Shown: piece by piece, positions 35,601 to 45,760 of the stretch
Position numbering within the stretch: the first letter of the stretch is position 1
Layout: the number at the start of each line of letters is the position of its first letter
Source of the DNA: Mugil cephalus
Lineage: Eukaryota; Chordata; Actinopteri; Mugiliformes; Mugilidae
Assembly (NCBI RefSeq): GCF_022458985.1
Contig: NC_061789.1
Span: 13,734,357-13,798,356 of the forward strand
Reading direction: 5' to 3'
DNA: 64,000 nucleotides
The notes under the pieces: generated by a model
Seen by the model: the letters and a program-made list of their open reading frames with translations, nothing else
Told to the model about the DNA's origin: nothing
Database searches by the model: none
Position numbers and translations under genes: made by a program

Positions 35601-37028
35601 GCAGCGGAATCGAATAAAAACGGAGCAAACTGCTCGCGTACGACTGCGTCCCGCCATCCGGGAGAAATGATTAGGCGAGATTTGATCAGGAAGAGAGACT
35701 TTTACTTTTACGAGGCAGAAAATCTCTGGAGCAGCTGCAGTCTTGGCACACAGAAGCTTTTTCGCTATGCAATGCAGATTTGTTTGTGAGAAGCAGAGCC
35801 GCTCAGGTTGTTGATGACATCTCACTTCCAATCTTTATAAAGGAAAAAGGGCCTCAGAGCTGAAGATTTGTTAAAGGATCAGGACAAAAAAAGGACATTT
35901 TAAAGCCCGCGCTTGTACACAAAGAGGGGTTTCGTTTCAAATCAAATCACTCCTAAACGGACAATTAAAACCTTTAAATTGGCAGTTAATTAAATTTGAG
36001 AGATGGCTTTAAGTAGACTCGATTTGTATCTGACGGTCTAGTGGGCTTTCAACATTTTGGGCTTCCCGGTCTCTGATAAGCATCAGGACTTTTCCTCTTT
36101 CAACTGACCTCCAGGTTTTCTGTTTGGGTCTGTCCCTCTCGTTGTCGCCCTGCTTCACACACACACACAGACACACACACACACTCACACACACACACAC
36201 ACACACACACTGGCCCCACACTCGCACACACCACTTTGCCTCCCTGTGTGAGTGTAGGTCAGCGTTCGTAGATCACGCAGCGGGACGTTAGGCAGTAAAT
36301 GCGTCCGACACCGACTGTGAATGGACTAATCGTTCAACCGGTAAAGGCGTAAGAAGGAGGCGTCGTTAATACAGGTCGTCGAGTGGAGCCGTGTAACACA
36401 CCTGCCTCTGGGGTCGGGCCACAAATTTGTCTTTGCACAATTTGTTGCGCAAAGATTGACAGTAACTCACAGACTATATAAAAAATAAATAAATAAAAAA
36501 CAGATGAGAGCAAATGATATGAACACGGTGTGCGTGAATATGTCCAAGACAGGTAGGAATTCAACTCAATGCAAACAAAGGCGCAGGCAAATACATACAA
36601 AGCACACGTGCATGCACAAGTGACGGCCACAAGGTCAGTATGACAAATCAACAGTGTGTGTGCGTGCGTGTGCGCGCGTGGAGTGACACTCGGGAGCAGC
36701 TGTGCGTGGCACACGCTCACTCAGTCCCGCAGACAAGTGCACAACAAATCAAGATGCAAAGCACAACTCCCGCGAAACCACCGATGCAGGCTCTAATGGA
36801 AAATGTGAGCAAATTAGACACGCAGGTGGCGTCGTGGGGACGCACAAATTCCGAACTCGTGCAACATCCCCCCTTCTTACCCGGCAGGCCGAGGCAGAGC
36901 AGGACGCTGTAGTAGATGACGGGCAGCGGTCCGAGGGGGCACCCCCGGGCGACCTCGGCGGGATTCAGCCCCTCGCTCCAGGCGCTCCCGTTCGGGGGGA
37001 AAACGGGGAAGATGTGGCTGTGCTCCAT
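24687..37028 (-). CDS. gpr139: Orphan GPCR GPR139-type, two exons
   Basis: The CDS is the join of 36881-37028 and 24687-25663 on the - strand and gives 374 residues (human GPR139 is about 350). GPR139 is a class A, Gq-coupled receptor of brain (habenula, hypothalamus), reported to respond to aromatic amino acids and POMC-derived peptides. Seven hydrophobic segments are seen: TM1 about 33-60, TM2 70-96, TM3 with DRY 132-134 followed by IAVCHP, TM6 with LWAP, and TM7 with an NFFLY variant of NPxxY, as in GPR139. The C-terminal tail ([23 protein letters not shown]) is the GPR139 signature. An N-glycosylation site NGS lies in the N terminus. The start MEHSH matches the start of mammalian GPR139; an in-frame ATG further upstream (37140-37142) is not favoured. 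Odd features: a Gly5 run in extracellular loop 2 and a very GC-rich exon 2. Confidence 0.93.
25667..25690. repeat. GGA/TCC trinucleotide tract at the gpr139 exon 2 acceptor
   Basis: About eight GGA units on + (TCC on -) sit directly beside the acceptor AG and serve as the pyrimidine tract of the intron. Confidence 0.85.
27120..27440 (+). repeat. Dispersed repeat B, copy 2
   Basis: Diverged counterpart of 5630-5885, with the best-kept phrases GTCATGAGGGGGAATTAATG and GGACTGTGATATTGGAACG. Confidence 0.55.
27824..27843. repeat. 20-base C homopolymer
   Basis: Uninterrupted C run in the gpr139 intron. Confidence 0.95.
27850..28140. promoter_or_regulatory. gpr139: CNE-like block in the gpr139 intron
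   Basis: Unique sequence dense in homeodomain-like words (GGGATTGGATTAAATATGG, CAACTGATTACAAATTACG, TTCATTAACATCAAATC). No coding support. Proposed from texture only. Confidence 0.3.
28840..29330. promoter_or_regulatory. gpr139: CNE-like / GC-rich block in the gpr139 intron
   Basis: Unique sequence with CCTTATAAATTGCCTGATGG followed by a GC-rich part containing a GGGGCC-type hexamer tandem at about 29104-29125. It could be an enhancer or an alternative promoter. No splice-supported exon is seen. Confidence 0.3.
29663..29692. repeat. 30-base A homopolymer
   Basis: Uninterrupted A run. It is not preceded by a recognisable retroposed gene. Confidence 0.9.
30344..30569. repeat. Hairpin element with a perfect 21-bp inverted repeat
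   Basis: The arm at 30344-30364 (starting TACCACATGTGGCATTA) is exactly the reverse complement of 30549-30569, with weaker pairing beyond. Each arm itself contains the palindrome CCACATGTGG. The 184-bp interior contains CCAACAGATGGCAC, a 13/14 CTCF-like word. Probably a small foldback MITE. Confidence 0.65.
30650..31135 (+). repeat. Dispersed repeat C, copy 1
   Basis: It shares with 49690-49925 the phrases GAATTGTTGGATTATACACTG and CTATACTGCAG.CAG.CAC, then AGGGG(G)AGCTCT, GAGGAGCTC and TATGCAGTCTATG. I recall this as an abundant percomorph interspersed repeat. Class uncertain. Confidence 0.6.
31880..32100. promoter_or_regulatory. gpr139: CNE-like block with a POU octamer
   Basis: It contains a perfect octamer ATTTGCAT (31947-31954) facing a near-inverted GCAAATGCAATATT about 20 bases on, within unique sequence. 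Candidate neural enhancer of gpr139; inference only. Confidence 0.3.
33383..33885. mobile_element. hAT-type MITE with 12-bp perfect TIRs and an 8-bp target-site duplication
   Basis: The left end TAGGGATGGGCA (33383-33394) and right end TGCCCATCCCTA (33874-33885) are exact inverted repeats. The flanks are CCCACGTA (33375-33382) and CCCATGTA (33886-33893), agreeing at 7 of 8 positions. The interior has ATCGAT-rich sub-terminal sequence and no transposase. It lies within the gpr139 intron. Confidence 0.8.
34380..34560. promoter_or_regulatory. gpr139: CNE-like block in the gpr139 intron
   Basis: AT-rich unique sequence with repeated homeodomain-type cores (TTGTTAATTATTGAATGC, GAGCATTAATTGAAT, AATTATTCAAATGAGG). 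Regulatory role inferred only. Confidence 0.3.
34607..34643. repeat. GT microsatellite followed by a G run
   Basis: (GT)n running into a G-rich tract. Confidence 0.9.
36156..36210. repeat. CA microsatellite
   Basis: Interrupted (CA)n tract about 55 bases long, in the gpr139 intron. Confidence 0.95.
36881..37028 (-). CDS. gpr139: gpr139 coding exon 1
   Basis: It encodes 49 residues, from MEHSHIF to LCLGLP, plus the first base of a split Ala codon: the extracellular N terminus and first half of TM1. The donor is G|GTAAGA at 36881/36880, phase 1. The intron sits inside TM1 at LGLP/ANIL, as in mammalian GPR139 by my recollection. Confidence 0.9.
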
Positions 37029-38944
37029 GGCCTCTTCCGTATCCTCTTCCTCAGCTGAGCTCAGTGTCAAGAAGCCGGACCACGCGATCAAGCCGTCTGG
37101 CTGCCGGTTTGGGAGAGAGGGTGCTCTGTCCTTGGGTGCCAATCAGCATGAGTGTGAGTGCCCATGCGTTTGCTGCAAGACAGCAAAGGTTGAGTGTGGG
37201 ATAAGCCGGTTTGGAGAAGGGGGGGTGGGAGAAGGAAGAATGGGAAGAGATGGCAGGAGAGGTGGGGAGGGGGAGGACAGACGGGGTGGGGAGATGCGAG
37301 AGATGAAATGTGTTAGTGGGTGACGGGAAGAGGAAGGCGGTGAGAGGAGGCTGAGAGTGAGGCGTGAAGAGGTGAGCGTGAAGGTAGAAGTGGGAAAGGG
37401 GAGGATGCAGCCTGAGCGTGTGAGCGAGGGGGAGTGAGGGAGAGCGAGTCGGGAGCACGGCGGCGGCGGGGGGGGAGGAGGAGGAGGAGGAGGAGGAAAG
37501 GGGAGGAGAGAGGGAAGGAAGGAAGGGAAGAGGGAGGGAGGGAGGGAAAGGGCACGGTGGAGAGCAGAGAAGGAGGGAGAGACGGAGGCTTAAGAGTGGA
37601 GGCGGCGAGGGGGAGATGGAAGGATGCGGAGAGAGAGAGAGATGGAGGCATTAGAGGACAGGGGGTGGAAAGAGATAATAAAGCTGATGTGGGGACAGAA
37701 GTGACAGATGAGGAAAGATAAATGGACGGTTAACTGAGTGGTGGGAATGGACGATCGCCTTTTTGTCACGGGGTTCATATTCTGTTTCTGTGCAAATGTT
37801 TGAATTACTTCAGAAGGCGTTCCATCAAATCTTTGAAAGGTGCCGTATCAATAATCCTGTTTGTGCATCACGATGCCACGTACGGCAGAACCACATGTGA
37901 CCAGACACGTGTGTGTGTGTGTGTGTGGAAGATGGAGGGGGGGGGGGGGGGGGGTGTTGGGATTGGCTGCTCAGTCTTATTTGCCGTGCAGTGTAAACCG
38001 TTTGAATCTCCAGCATCTCAAACGCGTCAGTGAACTCCGGGGCTGAAAAACACGAGCGTTCCCTCCGATGATGTCTGCTTTACGCGCGCGTGTTTCTAGG
38101 CTGACGGCGGGGGCGGGGAGCGCCAGTTGTTTTCATTCCGTCTGTCAGTTTCCACAAATCACTCTCCAGTTGTTTGGTGCGCAAAAAAATGATATGTTAA
38201 CAAATCTGATTTGTTAGCCGGGCGCGCGGTCCCAGTCCGTTCGCCTCCTCTGACCGAGCGCCAAAGAACGGAAGACTGCACGTCTAAGCTGAAAGGAAAC
38301 TCTCAGAGCTGGACTCGCAGTCAATGCAGAAGGTGGTGAATAATCAAAGAGGGCTCACCTGCTTTTAGGCCGTGCCTTTTGTTTCTGCTTATGCCGTTAA
38401 AGTCAGCACTCTGGTTTGACTTTGTGCCCTTACCTTTACTTCACTTTTTACTGAGATGTGTAGCGGGGATGTAGGACCCGAAGCAGGAACAGGAAACAGA
38501 AGAACCTTAATGAAACTTAACAGAAATGCAGACACTCGTCCGGGTTTTCCTTGCAAAACACTGAGGAATACTGAGACAGGACAATATACATGGACACAAG
38601 ACACGGGTGAAACTAATGGGGGAAGGAGCACGACAAAAGATGCAAAGATGGGAAGCACAGCTCACTAAAAGACAACTGTCTTTTCAAAATAAAACAGGAA
38701 AGAAACTGGAAAAGCAGATTTGCAATGGAGCGGCGTAAAATTACGCAATGCAACAGCGCCCCAAACTGCATCCACGCAACTCAATGAACACCCAACAAAC
38801 ATCTGTTTACGTCAGTTCTAGTCAGAGATGCTAAATAAACCGGAACGTAGAGAATAAGTTAGGGATCACTGATCAATTCCCGTCCTTCGCCACGTTGTTT
38901 CTCGGCACACGAGCCGCGATGGAAAGATGGAGCCAGAAGATAAT

Positions 38945-38946
<2 letters not shown>
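37029..38946. other. Region upstream of gpr139 exon 1; GA-rich low-complexity belt
   Basis: On the receptor's strand this is its 5' side, so promoter and 5' UTR should lie in it, but no TATA box or clear start site is seen. 37200-37700 is strongly purine-biased (GGA, GGGA, GAGA tandems), and 37907-37954 is (GT)n followed by an 18-base G run. No other gene is recognised. Confidence 0.5.

Positions 38947-38994
<48 letters not shown>
38947..38994. repeat. 48-base C homopolymer
   Basis: Uninterrupted run of 48 C, then A and five more C. This is exceptionally long for a C/G homopolymer in a vertebrate genome. Confidence 0.9.
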
Positions 38995-39000
38995 ACCCCC

Positions 39001-40522
39001 AACACCCCGAACACCGAACACTCGCCCTGAGTGAATTCATTACGGTGAATGCACAGCGCTCATTATCGGTGATTTACAGCGCAGACTCCTTCAGGCTTTC
39101 AGGAGTTGCTACATGCGCAGAAAGCAGGAATCGGAGGAGCAGCCCTGGCTCGGGTTCAGCGAAACATCACGTCCGTTTAGAAGGCTGTTGACTCTAAGTC
39201 TCCGCGCCTCTTCAGCACAATCAGGGCCTACGCCCCCCCCCCCCCTCTCCGCGGGTCAGGGCAAACACAGCCACGGTCTGCTCGTCTACGCCGTCTGAGG
39301 GAGATACAGTATATAATTTATAAGCCGGCCTGATAAGGGCCCGGGGGCAGATGAGATTAAAGAGTCTTACACAAAGAAAGCGAGGGGAAAAACGAGAGGT
39401 TTTGTGGAAGAAAATGATTCATTTGAGCTGTTTGAATGCAGGGGACCACAAAAGAGGCCGTTTTGCACCTGCTCGGGGCTTCGTTTACGCCACTCCGAGC
39501 CTCTTTCTACACAGATGCCGGGCACCGAAAAGAAGAACCGATTACAGGAGCTGCCTAACAATGGCCGACCCGTTTCCGCGGCGCGTCGCTTGAAACGGAC
39601 GCAGCAAAACTGAGCGAGGGGAGAAGAGTTGAAGTAGGCGGAAAGGAGGAGTCACGTGCTCTTAATTCTTTTCTCCTGCGCGTGGACGAATGACCCGTGG
39701 GCGAACGAAAGGGAGGCGAGCGCAGCGATTAAGTGTTAAATAAAATATGGCCGGCTGACGTGAATTGATCACAGAGAAATGTGGGACAGAGGGAGGTGAT
39801 TCTTCAAGAGTAGCCAGCGTAGCTGTGAAAGACCCCCACAGGGGGGAGCGCCCTCCTGATTTCCAGTACTTAATACGACATCATCATAGGTCTTTGTCAC
39901 GCAAACTCAATTACATGCAGTTTTCGGGTGCTTTGATATAGACGTGATTGTGTTGTGTGTGGGTTGTTGTTTGCTGCTGGATTTGATACAGGACATCAGA
40001 TGCGGCATATGAGTGAGGGTATTTATGGCGCGGAGCTAAAATGTGGCGCCATCCTTCAAAACCAAAACCAGGGCAGATGATTGTTGTGAGCGAGGCGTCG
40101 CTGGCGCTGTTAGTGGTCGTAACAGACCTCGATATTTGTGCGCGAGGTCGGTGGCAGGACGGGTCCCTGCAGGTCGTTATTGCCTGTGCGCGTTATTAAC
40201 TCATTACATCATCGTTACGCGCGTCGTCTGGGGACCTCACACTGTCACATCTTCACCGGACTCAAGCGCCACGTACAGACAAGCACAAACATGCAAAACT
40301 GATGTCGTGACTTTTGTCTGTTTTGTGCCGTGTGTCGCGTCCACGGTTACGAACTAGGCCGAGCGTCAATGAGTGTGATCACTGATTATCACTGACAACA
40401 AATAATCAGAGTCTATTGTTTTAGCAGCTTTGTGAAATTCTAACTTCATGATGCTCACAACTACAGTGAAATGCTGATGCTGATGATGACAAAAGATCTA
40501 TGTTCAGTAAATTAGGTTTTGA
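39001..40522. other. Intergenic sequence, no gene recognised
   Basis: Moderately GC-rich unique sequence. A 12-base C run at about 39234-39245. No splice-supported exon or repeat is identified. Confidence 0.4.
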
Positions 40523-40700
40523 CCCTTGTAGGGCTGCAAGGGTTGATTCAATTGATTTATCTGTTGACTAATCTAATTATTTTCTCAATGAAATTATCAG
40601 CTGTTTCCTGAATCATTGATTAATCATCTGGTTTACTGCTAAAATATAACAGAACCTTTATGCATAATTTATCCAAACACAATGGACACATATTTCTCCA
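40523..40700 (+). repeat. Left-end fragment of a hAT-type MITE
   Basis: It begins TAGGGCTGCAAGGGTTGATT and continues with AT-rich phrases built on GATTAAT/CTAATTATTTTCTCAAT, resembling the end of a common fish element. No matching right end precedes the THAP relic, so it is truncated. Confidence 0.4.
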
Positions 40701-40737
40701 ACTTTTTACCAAACAATACTGTTACAGCTCAGATGTA

Positions 40738-41468
40738 CAGAGGGTATGCACGTGACATCACAGCAAGCAAAGTCTCCATGGTTACCGTCACCGAGTGGCA
40801 AAAAGTGACACCTGAGCATGGAGATTAGTTTGAACCACAGGCTTTAATAGCATCAAAATTGTAAAAAATGGGCAAGAGTTGTTGTGCAATTGACTTGATT
40901 GACATATTTTTACAGATATCCCCCAAATAAAAGAGAAGTAAATGGATCGCTGCACTAGGAAGAAACAACTGGAGTCCAGGCATCGAAACCTGGTGTTGTG
41001 GTTCACATTTAGCGTCAGGTAAAATTAATTTGTGCTGCATTTTTTGATGAAGTCATACCTTAAGTTACTTCTTAAATTACGTTCTGGAGGGCTGTCAGAT
41101 AAGTTTGGGGATGTTGTTGTTTTGGCGTATTTACGGACGACGGTACTTAACTATTTAAGTTCCAACAATAAATAACAATAAAACAGTAAACTGAATATTT
41201 GCGATCACTCCTCGTCAGCCTTTTAACGTCGGTCAGACGCTACAGTATCATATGGCTAACATTACTTCTCAGTAAAGCTCATAGCGTTGCCATCTTTTAT
41301 TTAGATTTATCACAACTGATATATATAACTAACTTTTCCAAATCCATGCTAGTTCGTGTGGATCATTGTCAAGTCCAATTGTCCTTAATTTGATTTGATC
41401 TGATAATCCACATTTTTCCTGGTCTCGCTGTAGTTACTGATACATTTCACCATGTTTTTGCCACTAAG
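40738..41468 (+). repeat. THAP-coding relic, copy 2 (better preserved)
   Basis: Near 40867-41035 a frame starts MGKSCCAIDLID and later gives KWIAALGRNNWSPG and CCGSHLASGK. This is the order of a C2CH THAP zinc finger (Cys pair, central Trp, Cys-x2-His). An in-frame stop (after SPK) and the lost second-strand sequence break it. The ending before GGTAAAATT looks like a former exon/intron border. Together with 18175-18880 this indicates a multi-copy THAP-containing element, plausibly a P-element-like transposon, or duplicated pieces of a thap gene. Confidence 0.65.
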
Positions 41469-43780
41469 GCAGTGACGTCAATGCATAAAGAAATTAGGAA
41501 CAATGTTTTATCCATATTCCGTTGTTAATTTATGATTTAACTTGAATAATTTGTGTGGATTGTAATTGGAAATGCATTTGTATCATGTCACATTAGCCTA
41601 GCATGCATGTCATGCACTCCGCCTAAAAAGGCCTCAGTTGTCCTGCAGGTTAGAACCCGTACCCTTCACTCTGTGATCATAAAGATTCCTCAGGCCCACT
41701 GGGAGCGCAGTGTTAATTGAAATCTACTAATCTAGGTCTATATGTGCAGAAACAAAATACTTACAATTTATGAATGCAATGGAAAGCAGCGCTGCCATGC
41801 TAGTGGTTAGCATCTGCTCTTGAGTCACGTCTTTTGTCAAACAAAACTCATAGGGACACAACACCAACTCCAGGCTCTGACCAGACAAAATTCACTGTAA
41901 CAGTTCCAATCTTGAGCTGCTCAGCCGCTGTCAGGGGCAGTATCGTTTTTTTTAAGTGTGCAACCACTTTGTCTTCTTTAGGGGTTTTGGCAATTTTGAG
42001 TTACCGGTCGTATTACTGCCCTCTGCAGGCTAAAGGCACTGACGTCGACGATTGTCTCAAGCATGAATTTCCGTACTTTGACATTTGGGTTCAGTAAAGA
42101 TTCAAGGCAACATTGCAGTCCAAGGCACTTGTTAATGGGGTTGGTCCTAACCAACGTAGAACCGCCTCCGCCTCTGCTGATGGCAGCCCTCTTAGTAATT
42201 GTACACTTCGCATAAAGTCTAAGAATGTGAAAAGGGGGAGACAAGAATGTGATGAAAGGGAGTCGAGCCATTTTACTATGCTAATCAGCCCAAAACTAAG
42301 TACAGCAGAGGCTGATGGGAATGTAAATGCGAGCCGATAATGGCTTCAGAGAGAAAAAAATAGGGATTGCCAAAGTCATAACATTCCATCCATTTCAGGC
42401 ATTATGTAGTGAATGTCTGCGCACATTTTTTGTGCCAGCACGTGGCGTAGCTATTAGATATTTCACAGGGGAAAGGACGACTCTGACATGTGCAGAGGGA
42501 GAAGTCAAGGGGACCACCAAATCCACAAGCTTCCCTCGTCTCGTTCAAAGTTGTTATTTTTGTCTTGGCATTATGAAAATTTATATCCGTGCAACATTTC
42601 ACAGATGCTCATTTAACAATTGCAGATACGCGTCAGTGGGCACGCTGCCTCGCACAATAAGCAAGGGATGGAAAGTACAGGAGGAAAGAGGCGGGAGAGT
42701 TCTGGGGATTTCGTCTTACAGCCCATTAAATCCATCAAAAAGTTGTCAGGTATCAGGTGACATTAATTATAGATGCCTTCTGTGACGCCTGCGGTGTTTG
42801 TTTAGCGCGCCTGCGAGATTGGACGCTGGATTTGAAGAGGAACGGGTCAGCGGGGTCACACGTGAGCGCCATGCTGCTCTTTCGTTCCCGCTACACTCCA
42901 ATTTAGAGGCAGCCTTCAAAGAATAATGAGGGGAGTGAGAAGAAATGGGAGCAGCAGTGACAGAGAGAAGGAGAGAGAGAGAGAGAGAGAAAGGGGGAGA
43001 GACAATACAAAAGGGGCACGCTGAATAAAACATAACGCGGAGATGGATGGTGGTGCAAGCTTTCCACTACTACTGCTCGCAGGCCAGCGAATACATACAG
43101 TACCGAGCATACACGTGTTGCACGGAGGCAACATGTACTGCACGGCGCTACACACGAATACATTCATGCACGTGGCCGTGCATGTGCATGGTACGACTTT
43201 ATATTTCACCTCAGACCACAGTCACCAGGGAAATCACCACCGTCCTAATCATTTACACATCTAGCTGCAGCGATGCACGCCCGGGCAGGCTCTCCTTCCA
43301 CTTTTCACCAAACCCGGGGTGGGTCTCCCCGGACCGGGCAGTCCAACTCCTGCCCCATCCGGCAACCACGGACCAGCTGGTCTGAGCAGGATCTTATAAT
43401 ACGCCCGTTATTAGACTTGGGAAATGGAGACATTTAACACGGCTGCAGCTGAGACTAAAGCCCCACGGCCCTGTCTGTAAATTACATTGCTCTCACAAAC
43501 AATCCCGCTGAAATAAGGCCACTGAAGAGGGACTTTCGGTTCCATAAACCGTGGCGCTTGGTGGTCTACTTTTTAGAAGATCTTTTCACTGTGCGTTTCA
43601 TCATCGTCACCGAGCGTTTCCAAGCACTAAGTTTGACATTAAATATGCAGGAAGTTAAAATACTACCTCACAGCTCCCATTTAATGAGCGAAACATTTTA
43701 CAAGTCTTGCTGCAGCAGTAACATATGAGACTGGTATTCATGAGGCACTATCTCTAAAACACTTCTCTGCCTCTGTGCCA
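41469..43780. other. Intergenic; CNE-like stretches and GA tract
   Basis: CNE-like texture at about 42060-42420 (CTATGCTAATCAGCCC). A CTCF-like word (13/14, - orientation) at 42016-42029 and a (GA)n tract at 42971-42992. No gene is supported. Confidence 0.35.
42016..42029 (-). promoter_or_regulatory. CTCF-like core motif (13/14)
   Basis: The - strand reads CCTGCAGAGGGCAG, differing from CCASYAGRKGGCRS only at position 3. Reverse orientation relative to the motif at 11073. Confidence 0.35.
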
Positions 43781-43939
43781 AAGGTCTTCAAAAGGGGGTC
43801 CACTGCCTCTGTGGGGCCCGCAGAGGTACTGCAAGGGGTCATGCATTTTTTGTCATTGATGACAATTCTTCATATGTTTGATTTTTTTTAAAAACACATT
43901 TAAATGTCTCTAAATATCTAAGTATGACATCCCATTCTT

Positions 43940-44290
43940 AATCCATAGGGTTTAATGTGCATACTTTGCAGCTATTTTAGCTTCAACTCTTCTGGGAAGG
44001 CTTTCTTCAAGGTTTAGGAGTGTGTTTATGGGAATTTTCGGGCATTCTTCCAGAAGCACATTTGTGAGGTCAGAAACTGATGTTGGACAAGGAGGTCTGG
44101 CTCGCAGTCTTCGCTCTAATTTATCCCCAAGGTGTTCTGCCGGGTTGAGGTCGGGACTCTGCGCAGGCCAGTCAAGTTCTCCCACTCCAGACTCGCTCGT
44201 CCGTGTCTTTATGACCTTGCTTTGTGCGCTGGCGCACAGTCGTGTGGGAACAGAAAGGGGCCATCCCCAAACTGTTACCACAATTCTCGC
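43940..44290 (-). pseudogene. Tc1-like transposase C-terminal fragment (dead)
   Basis: The - strand decodes to ELDWPAQSPDLNPAEHLGDK, the conserved catalytic-region motif of fish Tc1 transposases, then RLRARPPCPTSVSDLTNVLL and ESLPRRVEAKIAAK. The upstream part is frameshifted and the rest of the element is missing. The terminal G of the usual HLWD motif and other changes show decay. Confidence 0.85.
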
Positions 44291-44299
44291 ATAAAGCAG

Positions 44300-44760
44300 G
44301 CGACCAGGACTGCTTTCTTTCACCAGCGTAATATCGTATTTCTCCAGTTTTAGCTTCTCTTCATTAAAATCTAGGACTGAATTTAAAATCCTCCTCCTTA
44401 CATACAAGGCCTTGAAAGGTCTAGCCCCATCATATCTGAAAGATGTTATAGTACCACACTGTCCCAACAGATCACTACAAATTCAAAGTCCAGGTGTACT
44501 TGTGGTTCCTAGAGTTTCACAAAGTAGAATGGGAGGTAGAGCCTTCAGCTATCAGGCTCCTCTCCTGTGGAACCAGCTCCCAGTTTGGGTTCGGGAGGCA
44601 GACACCGTCTCTACTTTTAAGGTCAGGCTTAAGACTTTTCTTTTTGGCAAAGTTTATAGCTAGGGCTGGACTTAACCATCCCTTGGTTTTGCTGCTATAG
44701 GCCTAGGCTGCAGGGGGACGATGCACTGAGGACAACAACAGGATCCGCCCCTATCACTGC
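44300..44760 (+). pseudogene. Non-LTR retrotransposon (LINE) ORF2 C-terminal fragment with 3' tail
   Basis: The + strand frame ending at 44663 reads SRMGGRAFSYQAPLLWNQLP, then EADTVSTFKVRLKTFLF, the C-terminal end of reverse-transcriptase proteins in abundant fish LINEs (L2/Rex-like clades; exact clade not determinable here). The following sequence to about 44760 resembles the 3' UTR of those elements. It is 5'-truncated, as is normal for LINE copies. Confidence 0.8.
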
Positions 44761-45200
44761 CGTGGCCAATCACGAGGCCCCATGTTACGCCGGCTCTGTC
44801 AGGTTCCCTTAGATTCACCAGGAGCCCATTTGGTCCCGAGCCAACTAAAATCCCAAACGCACGCTGGAATATTATTTGAAAAGAACATACTCATTTATAT
44901 AAGATCTTCCTGACTAAAACACTGCAGATCCTATCCACAACAGCCTTCTACTGAGGCCACTATATTATTATGCCAAGTGTATGGGCATTGACATACGAGC
45001 CTAAATGGATTTTGTAAGTGTATCGTGCGCATGTTTTAAATAAAATCACGAATATATGAATATATGCATTATTTCAATTTCAAGCATTGAATGAACAATA
45101 ACTGGTACGTACATACATGACATTAGGTCAAGTTTAATATAAAACAGCAGCAGGTCCCTCCTCCATCACAGATTGGGGTTCCTCGTCTTGAAAAACATTG

Positions 45201-45760
45201 AAGACCCCCGCGTCTATGCTGTCAGCATCTCAGCTGTTTCAATCAGATCATCCAGTCCACTTTGATTTCCACTTGTCTGCTTCACTTGATTTGTGTAGAG
45301 CCGCAATCTGGTCTTTGGCTGTTTGCTATTACTGATGTGTGTTTGTTTGCAGTTAGGCCTCTCCATATTGATCACAGCGGATTGCATCCAATTTTGTTTG
45401 ATCAAGCGAGCGCACGTTGGGGGAGTTTTTCCATTCTGAACACAGAACAAAGTAGCGGTGGTGGTCTTTAATCTTTCCTTTTTGTGTGTCAGAAATTCAG
45501 AAAGTGATTGAATTATTAGAATGTTTTTAGCGGCCAGCACCGTCCAAGGAGAGCCATAAATTAGAGAAAAGTGATACCGTGTCTTCATATTAATTCATTA
45601 TACTATTGTTCCATTCGTCCTGTCCCGAAGGCCAAGAACCGCTGACGAGAGAATATCAATTATAGCGTGATGGAAAAATAAATTGGCTCTGATTAGACGC
45701 AACCAAATATTCAAATCTGGACAATGTCTGAGTATATCCCATGTTTTCAGATTCATTCGT
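45201..45760. promoter_or_regulatory. CNE-like single-copy block
   Basis: About 560 bases of unique, motif-dense AT-rich sequence (GTTTGATCAAGCGAGCG, AGAAAGTGATTGAATTATT, GAATATCAATTATAGCG, AACCAAATATTCAAATC). It immediately follows the composite element. Its texture is among the most CNE-like in the window. An open frame on - across it shows no protein motif. Confidence 0.35.

Larger units (their letters stand above)
25664..36880 (-). other. gpr139: gpr139 intron 1 (11.2 kb)
   Basis: Phase-1 intron with GT..AG ends. It holds repeat B copy 2, C and A runs, a hairpin element, repeat C, a hAT-type MITE and several motif-dense single-copy blocks (27850-28140, 28840-29330, 31880-32100, 34380-34560, 35540-36010) that look like conserved non-coding elements. 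No further exon of gpr139 or of another gene is supported. Confidence 0.75.
43781..45200. mobile_element. Composite: repeat A split by Tc1 and LINE sequences
   Basis: The left piece (about 43785-43925) starts AAGGTCTTCAAAAGGGGGTC and the right piece (about 45015-45200) contains AAGTTTAATATAAAACAGC; both match the ends of repeat A. Between them sit a Tc1 transposase fossil (- strand) and a LINE 3' end (+ strand). The simplest reading is insertion of one or both into an older repeat A copy. Confidence 0.5.

Noticed and set aside
36717..37142. Whole 141-codon frame as a protein
   Set aside because: Only the 49 codons from 37028 to 36881 are receptor exon 1; the rest is intron read-through and 5' flank.
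45214..45588. 124-codon - strand frame
   Set aside because: Its composition lacks any domain; the DNA looks like a non-coding conserved block.
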